Shown here: one piece after another, positions 56,473 through 64,000 of the stretch
Layout of the letters: each line of letters opens with the position of its first letter
Position numbering within the stretch: the stretch's first letter is position 1
Source of the DNA: Limonium bicolor
Lineage: Eukaryota > Streptophyta > Magnoliopsida > Caryophyllales > Plumbaginaceae
Length of the DNA stretch: 64,000 nucleotides
NCBI GenBank assembly: GCA_023374045.1
Contig: CM041783.1
Coordinates: forward strand, 97,685,298-97,749,297
Reading direction: 5' to 3'
The notes under the pieces: generated by a model
Database searches by the model: none
What the model saw: the letters and a program-made list of their open reading frames with translations, nothing else
Told to the model about the DNA's origin: nothing
Position numbers and translations under genes: made by a program

Positions 56473-57038
56473 ACATGTGAGAATATTGAGGAAGGAAAAA
56501 GAGAAAGAAAACAGATATGCAGAAGCTGGAAGTTTGGTTATGTAACTTGTGTTCTGTAACATTGGTTTCCAGAGGTTATATGAGGTATGTGTTGGCGTGA
56601 TGATTGGCTTGAAAGGTTGCTTACACACTTGACTAATTCATAAACAAGCTAGGAATGTTGGAGAAAACAGTAGCACATTAAAATGAGTAGTAGAAGTAGT
56701 AGAGTGCAGAAGCTTAGCTTCAGTTTACAGTTTTTCCTGAAACATGGAACTTCTGTATAACCATGTTACAGAGGGTTATAAGGGGTGGTATTGAATTACT
56801 AATGAACCTAAAACATCTCTAACATACTTAAGTAAGTTATACACACTTGGGGGAAAAATTTAAAGTCGAATTGGTGAACAAACAGAAAGGAAAGAAAGAG
56901 AGGATAGCAGGTTTTGATATTTTGGTTTCTTAATCCTACTGAAAACCTGAGTGTCTGTATAACTGAATTGCTAATGGAATGAGGGTGTTTTATTAGCTTA
57001 TTAATAAACCCAACATATATCTAATACACCTAAGTAAA
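56473..57038 (+). repeat. Fragment of element A 5' LTR (right copy)
   Basis: It matches 63,255-63,820 of the 3' LTR in direct orientation (landmarks GAGAATATTGAGGAAGG and CATTGGTTTCCAGAGGTTAT) and ends in CACCTAAGTAAATC. Confidence 0.85.
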
Positions 57039-57428
57039 TCGGCGGAGATTCGAGATTAGTGTATCACGGAATCAAGCGGGTTAAGTTGAACCCGCACCAC
57101 CAGCTTTAGTAAACGCTACCCACATCAAACCAGGGCGTCTAATCTTTACTTTTAGAGAGTACTGATGTAATGATTGAAAGCTACTAGCTTTGTATGCAAG
57201 TATATTGTAATGTTTTGTTGAGTAAATAAAATCGGAGATTCGAAGTTCTTTCGTACAATTGTTATCAGTCTTGTTCTTATATGACTTATTAATCCAGGCC
57301 AAGAATCTGAGAAAGGAGGAAACCTCAACATTCTGAATGCGGCGCAAGCCAAGGTGATTGGCAATGTCATCACTAGTAAGGCTAGAAACTAGCCAAACTA
57401 ATGAATATAACCGTGTAGCCATGGTGCT

Positions 57429-57722
57429 AATTTAAACCGAAATGCTACAGGTACCTTCCCTGTGAATGGCACCGATGCATTAGTCTTATTTGACTCGGGG
57501 ACGTCTCACTCCTTCGTTTCCTCTTCTTTTGCAAAGAAGTTGGGACTGACCCCGGAGCACCTCTCTGACTTCATCGTCACGTTACGATCCAGGGAGGGAG
57601 TGCGATGCACGGGACGCTACTACGATTTGCAAACTGTTATACGGGACGAGATTTTCCCCATCGACGTGACCGAATTCATAGGGTTGGGTTTCGACGTCAT
57701 CATCGGTATAGATTGGCTGTAG
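57429..57722 (+). pseudogene. Element A protease (right copy)
   Basis: Same LFDSGTSHSFV active site and the same TAG after the WL pair as in the left copy. About 60 bp further on, a run of five G (six in the left copy) shifts the frame before the RT region. Confidence 0.8.
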
Positions 57723-57779
57723 AGACACAAGGGCCGGATACATTGTGCCGAGCACCGACTGTTACTCAAAAGCCCGGGG

Positions 57780-58705
57780 GCAAGGCTATTTCCTACCGTA
57801 GTGTGCCGAAGGAACCCACCATCAAAATTGTATCTACTTTGACTTTGATGAAAGAAGTGAGGAAGGGCCACACCGCATATATATGTTATGTCCACGATAC
57901 GAGGCAAGAGGAGCAGATGGATTTGGATATACCAGTGGTATCCGAATTCCCTGATCTGTTTCCTGAGGAGTTACCAGGCATGCCATCAGTGCGAGAGGTG
58001 GAGTTCGCCATTGATCTTATGCCGGGCATGGGGTCTATTGCCAAGGCACCCTACCGGATGGCGCCAGCAGAGATGAAAGAGTTGAAGGTTCAGTTAGAGG
58101 ATCTACTGAACAAGGGCTTTATCAGACCGAGTGTATCTCCATGGGGAGCGCCGGTATTGTTTGTCAAGAAGAAAGATGGGAACATGCGACTCCGCATCGA
58201 CTACAGGGAACTAAATGCCGTATCAGTAAAAAACAAATACCCTCTCCCACGCATCAACAACTTGTTTGATCAGCTCAGAGGTGCAGCAGTGTTCTCAAAG
58301 ATCGACCTGAGATTAGGCTACCATCAGATTCGCATTACTGAGAGAGACATAGAGAATACAACATTCCGGACACGCTACGGTCACTACGAGTTTACCGTGA
58401 TGCCATTTGGATTGTCAAATGCACCTGCAGTATTCATGGACCTCATGACCGTCTGTTCAGAGAGCAGCTCGACTCATCAGTGGTGGTATTCATCGATGAC
58501 ATCCTAGTCTACTCTAAGACTAAGGAGGACCAAAGCACACCTCAGGCGAGTTCTACAGATTATGAGAGAGGACCAGCTATACGCCAAGCTCTCGAAGTGT
58601 GAGTTTTGGCTAGATAGCGTGGCATTCTTGGGGCATATCATTTCAGCCAGCGGCATATCCGTCGACCCTGCGAAGATAGAGACAATCAAGAGCTGGCCGA
58701 GATAG
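57780..58705 (+). pseudogene. Element A reverse transcriptase (right copy), frameshifted at the active site
   Basis: Identical RT blocks to the left copy up to [17 protein letters not shown] 1-bp deletion near 58,446 then puts the catalytic FIDD block out of frame, and a 2-bp deletion near 58,534 restores the frame for [15 protein letters not shown]. The copy therefore cannot make an active enzyme. These small indels are absent from the left arm. Confidence 0.85.
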
Positions 58706-58711
58706 AAGACA

Positions 58712-59329
58712 GTGACCGATATCCGTAGTTTCTTGGGGTTGGCTGGTTACTACAGGAGTTTTGTGAAAGACTTCTCCAAAGTAGCCAAGCCTATGACTAA
58801 TTTGATGAAGAAGGACGCTCAGTTTGTGTGGACTGAGGATTGCGAGCGTTCCTTTCAGACCCTGAAGGACCTTCTGACGTCAGCTCCCGTACTCACCATT
58901 CCTGAAGGGACCGACGGGTTCGAAGTGTACTGTGATGCCTCAGGTACGGGGCTAGGGTGCGTACTCATACAGCACGGGAAGGTCATGGCCTACGCCTCCC
59001 CACAGCTGAAGAAACATGAGGAGAACTACCCGACACATGATCTAGAGCTGGGAGCAGTTGTTTTTGCTTTGAAGATATGGAGACATTACTTGTATGGTGT
59101 GACAGTGATGATATACTCTGATCACAAGAGCCTTCAGTATCTATTCACCCAGAAAGATCTGAACATGAGGCAGAGGCGATGGATCGAGTTCTTGAAAGAC
59201 TACAACATCGACCTCAAGTACAAGGAGGGGAAGGCGAACATAGTAGCCGATGCCCTGAGCCGGAGAGCTCACTCCTTACATGCCATGTCAACAAACAGTA
59301 GCCTAGTCGAAGAAGTGCGTTGTGCTTAG
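58712..59329 (+). pseudogene. Element A RNase H (right copy)
   Basis: Almost identical to the left copy (one visible residue difference, Ser for Ile, near its end in the TNSSLVEEV segment). It is bounded by the same two TAG codons. Here the frame continues after the second TAG into integrase without the 1-bp deletion seen on the left. Confidence 0.85.
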
Positions 59330-60235
59330 GAGAGCGACCAGTACATACAGACCATCAGGCAGCAGTTAGTTGACGGCACATTCGAGGGGCAGAAGTATGA
59401 TTTCAAACTCAGTGATGATGGACTGATCAGATTGAATGGAAGATTGTGCATCCCAGAGTCCAGCCAAGAGTTGAAAAAGAAGATACTTAGTGAAGCTCAT
59501 TGCTCTTCCTTGTCCATCCATCCGGGATCGTCGAAAATGTACAAAGACCCGAAGACTCACTTTTGGTGGAGAGGTATGAAGAAGGATGTAGCGGAGTTTG
59601 TTACCCGCTGCTTGACTTGTCAGAAAGCCAAGTTCGAGCACAGAAGACTAGGAGGCCTAGTGCAGCCTATGCCCATTCCGTACTGGAAGTTCGAGGATCT
59701 ATCCATGGATTTTGTTGTCGGCCTTCCACCGACTAAGGGAGGTGCGAACACCATTTGGGTGATCGTCGACAGATTGACGAAAGTGGCTAAGTTTATTCCT
59801 ATCAGGGACACTTGGAAAGTTCCCAAGCTAGCGGATCTTTTCCAGCGAGAAATCATCAAACACCATGGCGTAACAAAGACGATTGTGTTAGATAGAGACC
59901 CTCGATTCCTATCACGGTTTTGGGGGCAAGTTTAGGAGGCTTTGGGTACAAAGCTGAAGCTAAGTACCGCCTTTCACCCGTAAACGGATGGTCAGAGTAA
60001 GAGAACCATCCAGACATTGGAGGACATGCTCCGAGCATGCGCCCTAGATTTCCAAGAGAGCTGGATTGATCGGTTACACCTGATTAAGTTTGCCTACAAC
60101 AACAGCTATCACGCGTTGATTCAGATGCCACCATTCCAGGCGTTATATGGTAGACCATGTAGGACACCTCTCTGCTGGGACGAGGCTAGCGAGAACACAT
60201 TCCTTGGACCCGAATACTTAGAGCAAGTGAAATAG
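59330..60235 (+). pseudogene. Element A integrase (right copy)
   Basis: Zinc-binding block and three catalytic residues as in the left copy, in one frame with RNase H. The same TAG after FWGQV and TAA in the TDGQS region interrupt it, followed by a TAG after EYLEQVK. Confidence 0.85.
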
Positions 60236-60259
60236 GATGTCTTACAGATACGTAGAAAC

Positions 60260-60712
60260 ATGAAGGCTGCCCAGGATAGACAGAAGTCATATGCAGACGT
60301 CCGATGGAGAGATCTCGAGTTCGTAGTCGACGACCGAGTCTTCCTTAGAGTGTCACCTATGAAGGGCATCTTTCGTTTTGGACAGAAGGGCAAGTTAAGC
60401 CCGAAGTATGTTGGTCTGTATCGTATTACGGAGCGAGTGAGCCCATTAGCTTACAGGTTAGACTTATCTGCTGAGCTCAGGAGAGTGCATGATGTATTCC
60501 ACGTATCTCAGCTGAAGAAATACATCCCTCACCCCTCGCATGTGTTACAGCCAGAGCACTTGGAGCTAGACCCGTCTCTTAGTTACAAAGAGACTCCACT
60601 CCGTATTCTAGATACGATGACGCGGGAGACCAGGAACAAGACCGTCTGCATGGTCAAGATCCTTTGGTCGAACCACGAGGTCGAAGAGGCCACTTGGGAG
60701 TTAGAGGATTAG
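60260..60712 (+). pseudogene. Element A integrase C-terminus and chromodomain (right copy)
   Basis: Identical in layout to 34,312-34,764, including VKILWSNHEVEEATWELED and the TAG directly after it. The last codons (MRAKHPALFE) follow in frame and end at a TAA near 60,745. Confidence 0.85.
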
Positions 60713-60768
60713 ATGAGAGCCAAGCATCCAGCGCTTTTCGAGTAACGGCTATGAGTACTTGTAGGGTA

Positions 60769-60800
60769 CGGGGGCGTAACCCTTTTTAAGGGGGGTAGAG
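60769..60800 (+). promoter_or_regulatory. Second polypurine tract and conserved block of element A
   Basis: GGGCGTAACCCTTTTTAAGG followed by GGGGTAGAGCG, about 460 bp upstream of the true polypurine tract and matching the block in element B at 47,066. Confidence 0.65.
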
Positions 60801-61249
60801 CGTCTAGTTTTGTGTGTTCGTATGCGGGGCATACGTGTTTTGTTGGTTGCTTTGTTTGCGCATTGCGCACATGTGTATGTTGTGAACATGTATGTAAGTA
60901 TCCTGTGAGATACTCGGATGAATATGTGTGTATGAATTGTTTGATGATTGATATATATATGTGTGTACTCTCTTATGAATTCAGTTCATACTGTATCATT
61001 TAGATACCGAGCATATTATCGTTTAGATACTAATTGAAACATGGAGATGGAATGTGGAATGTTGTCAAGGCTTGTAGAACTGATAGGATATGATGTCATA
61101 CCTAGAATAACGCCACAATTGAGGGCTATGTGCAGTATTAGCACAACGCATTATACATGAATGCCACATCAAATAGATGTGCATTATGGGCTATATGGGA
61201 AGTTGTTATAAACTATTCGAGAAAGACGACTTCGGGACGAAGTCTCTTT

Positions 61250-61262
61250 AAGGGGGGTAGAT
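61250..61262 (+). promoter_or_regulatory. Polypurine tract of element A (right copy)
   Basis: AAGGGGGGTAGAT directly before the LTR start TGAAATACCCC. Confidence 0.9.
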
Positions 61263-64000
61263 TGAAATACCCCTAAATAATTAAACATTTTTTAAACATG
61301 TAATTAAACTAAATGCCATAAAAATAAATTAAACACTACAATGTTTAACAGAAAGCAAGATTGCACCCTTTGACCTTTTAGGGTGATTATATGCCCAAAC
61401 GAACTCCGTTCGACCTAAAATTTTATCCTGAGCCTTTATGAACACATTAAAACCATTTCCAAGGGAAACCAAGCTCAGAAACTCACTAGAACATAAAATA
61501 TGTGCTAAGCTTTCTTAAAGCACATTTTTGTGAGATTATCTCCAAAATGAGTTTTGTTTAATTTTAGGGTCTTGAATACCCTTAAATATACTAATGCGAC
61601 ATAATGTACCACATTAAAATGCCTAATTCAAGTTTTTTAAAAAAAAAATATGTGCATTGGTTTGTGAATAATAATCAAATAATGTAAAATAACACTTAAA
61701 TCTTATAAGCTAGTCAAAGGTCAATATTTTTCCTTTGACCTTGACCCTCCATTACCGGTTAATAAGGACCGTTTTTCCCTTAGTGAGTAGCCGGTTACAA
61801 AACAAACAATTGTGACCATCACCTCCACTTTATTAAAGTAAGAAAACATGCATTAGATTATATTAAGCTAATAGCCCATCTCCTCCTGTCTAATCCGACA
61901 TTTCCTACCTGCTTTAGAGGCTGTTTCAGATATGGGAACTTCCCAAAATATTGACTCCTTGGACCAAGCCTAAGCTACCTTGTATTATTACCGAGCCCTC
62001 CTTCCTTTTTTTCATTACCTTCTCCTCTTCAGTCATAAGCTTCCCAGCTCCCTCCTTGTGGTTTCTTTCACCATGAACCAACACCCAACTACCACGGTTG
62101 CTGCTCCAAGACATAGCAAACTGAGCCGAGTGGTTGGATGAAGCAGGGGGAAGTTTCGGTTGGAATTGGAAGAAGAAAGGGAAGCAAGCTAGGTGACTTC
62201 TCAAGGTAAAATCTGCATGAATCTAGCCTAGTCTTCCCTCTCCATTTTTGGTAATATCCCCCTGCTACTAAACTCTCTCTCTCTGCTCTCTTTACGTGGG
62301 AAAACCAGAGTTATACCCAGGTTGAGGAGGAAGAAAACACCCAAGTGTATAGCCTTCTTCCTTGATCATTTTGGTGAGCCTTAAACACTGCTTTCCTTTC
62401 TTGTTTTACCGGAGCTCTTCTACCTTTTTTCTCCACGTAAAATACAGAGGAGACATGCCCAGATTTATGTAGCGACAAGAACCAAACATGACCACCTTGG
62501 TTGACCATGTTTTCGGTAAGAAATCCCATTGTCCTTCCTGATCTAATACTCCCTGCTATTTCTGATAACACACTTAACACATTTAATATTTCTCATTCCC
62601 TGCGTACCACTGTCTGGGAAATAAACCCATGAAGAGTGCTAAATCTCCCTAGGCAGAACAACCCATTTCTGTTTCAAAATGACAGGCCAAGGTAAACTTA
62701 CAACCAGTTTCCTCCACAACCTGTACCATCTGTACATTGGTGCCCAAAAAAAAATATATGGATAACTAACCTGAAATCTCTTCTTGTGCCTGTCTGGTTG
62801 TGAGGCCTAGAGTTCTGAGTCAGACTGCCAAATCAAAACTGAAGAGAAACCCAAGGATGAAACTAGCTCCTAATCAAGGTAAGAAGAAATAAAAAAACTA
62901 CCATGAATCTAGACATTCAAACTCTCGATATCAGATTCTGAAACGGACAGCAACTCACCTTGGCACTTGGCTCTGTCTAGGTGCGAGACATACCAAGTAG
63001 TACCAAGGGCATACTCAGGAAAAAACAAGTCTTAATATCAGGGTAATCTTCCTCAACTCAAGCTCAATTCATGCTTTAAAATATACTAAAACTAGTGCAA
63101 ACTGCTGTTCAAAAATTCACTGTCAACCTAATAACTATTGTAGATTCTGTAACATTTGGGTTCTATCTACTAAATGTCCAGAAGTGATATGGATGTAGTG
63201 TTGGGTTAATAATGAACCTAAGGCAAAGATAAAACCCTTTACTAACCTGGTAGACATGTGAGAATATTGAGGAAGGAAAAAGAGAAAGAAAACAGATGTG
63301 CAGAAGCTGGAAATTTGGTTCTGTAACTTGTGTTCTATAACATTGGTTTCCAGAGGTTATATGAGGTCTGTATTGGCGTGATGATTGGCTTGAAAGGTTG
63401 CTCACACACTTGACTAATGCATAAACAAGGTAGGAATGTTGGAGAAAATAGTAGCACATTAAAAGAGTAGTAGAAGTAGTAGAGTGCAGAAGCTTAGCTT
63501 CAGTTTACAGTTTTTCCTGAAACATTGAACTTCTGTATAACCATGTTACAGAGGGTTATAAGGGGTGGTATTGAATTACTAATGAACCTAAAACATCTCT
63601 AACACACTTAAGTAAGTTATAAACACTTGGGGGAAAAATTTAAAGTCGAATTGGTGAACAAACAGAAAGGAAAGAAAGAGAGGATAGCAGGTTTTGATAT
63701 TTTGGTTTCTTAATCCTACTGAAAACCTAAGTGTCTGTATAACTTAATTGCTAATGGAATGAGGGTGTTTTATTAGCTTATTATAAACCCAACATCTATC
63801 TAATACACCTAAGTAAATCTGCAAAAAGTTTTGAGGGAGAATTGAAAGACTGAATGGTGAATAACAGAAAGAAGTCAGAGAGGTTATATCAATTTTTTTT
63901 CTTCAGTTCTGCAGTTTTCTGATTCAGTATAAGAGTATGTCAGTGGGGGATTAACAGTGTTGTTTGGGTTGTTCTTAAGATTTAAATCTCTATTAAACAT
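61263..64000 (+). repeat. 3' LTR of element A (right copy), incomplete
   Basis: It matches 33,755 down to 31,023 in reverse complement. From about 63,100 it enters the LTR-internal tandem repeat. The CACTA element of the left copy would lie beyond the window if it is shared. Confidence 0.85.

Larger units (their letters stand above)
48681..64000 (-). repeat. Right arm of the giant inverted duplication
   Basis: Reverse complement of 31,023-46,319, starting at AAGAAGGGTTTACTATAC and reaching the window end. Overall length differs from the left arm by only 23 bp, but local indels are frequent and some patches (for example 49,535-49,585 and 49,735-49,815) are strongly diverged while pol regions are almost identical. 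Confidence 0.95.
56473..64000 (+). mobile_element. Element A (right copy), plus strand, runs off the window
   Basis: 5' LTR fragment (56473-57038), unexplained segment (57039-57428), pol remnants (57429-60712), polypurine tract and the first 2.7 kb of the 3' LTR. Same truncation at the 5' side as the left copy, so the truncation predates the inverted duplication. Confidence 0.85.

Overview
The window looks like repeat-rich, probably heterochromatic DNA from a flowering plant nuclear genome. The evidence is the mix of plant-type elements: a Mutator-like (MULE) transposase fragment, a plant mobile domain (PMD) gene, a PIF/Harbinger element with a spliced transposase, a copia remnant, a CACTA element, hAT and Mutator MITEs, and Ty3/gypsy chromoviruses with very long LTRs primed by initiator tRNA-Met. 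I see no rRNA, tRNA, CRISPR array or convincing single-copy host housekeeping gene, and I cannot name the species.

Region 1 (about 1-13,450) is a cluster of small genes built on a recurring plan. There are five tandem arrays (1056-1712, 2640-3115, 4858-5677 plus 6504-6530, 7876-8100, 13262-13425). Their unit lengths differ, but all carry versions of one roughly 25-bp imperfect palindrome with half-sites AACCGCATT and AATGCGGTT. Each array lies directly upstream of a TATA box and a small ORF; two of them sit between divergent pairs. Four of the small proteins (at 4389, 6606, 7241 and 8224) are paralogues that resemble the N-terminal domain of MULE transposases. A MULE transposase fragment lies at the left edge, and a broken PMD gene (10851-13104, minus strand) sits at the right edge behind the fifth array. 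A hAT element, two Mutator-type MITEs with 9-bp target duplications and a 190-bp satellite-like array have invaded this cluster.

Region 2 (15,585-21,858) is a nearly complete 6.27-kb PIF/Harbinger element. It has terminal inverted repeats, a frameshifted Myb/SANT-like ORF and an apparently intact three-exon DDE transposase of 422 residues. It is followed by a rearranged copia remnant (about 21,975-24,215) and by part of an LTR related to the chromovirus described next.

Region 3 (26,495-64,000) is dominated by one structure, an inverted duplication with arms 31,023-46,319 and 48,681-64,000 and a 2.36-kb unique centre. Each arm holds a 5'-truncated Tekay/Del-type chromovirus, here called element A (LTR about 5.9 kb without an inserted CACTA element), and a non-autonomous LTR element, here called B (LTR about 4.1 kb, no coding capacity). 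B is inserted in what is left of A's 5' LTR. Element A's pol is broken by the same seven TAG/TAA codons in both arms, plus arm-specific frameshifts. B's LTR carries five short hairpins at a period of about 72 bp. Transcription from B across the centre would give a long hairpin RNA, so the structure is either a natural silencing locus or an assembly artefact; the arms differ in patches, which bears on that question.
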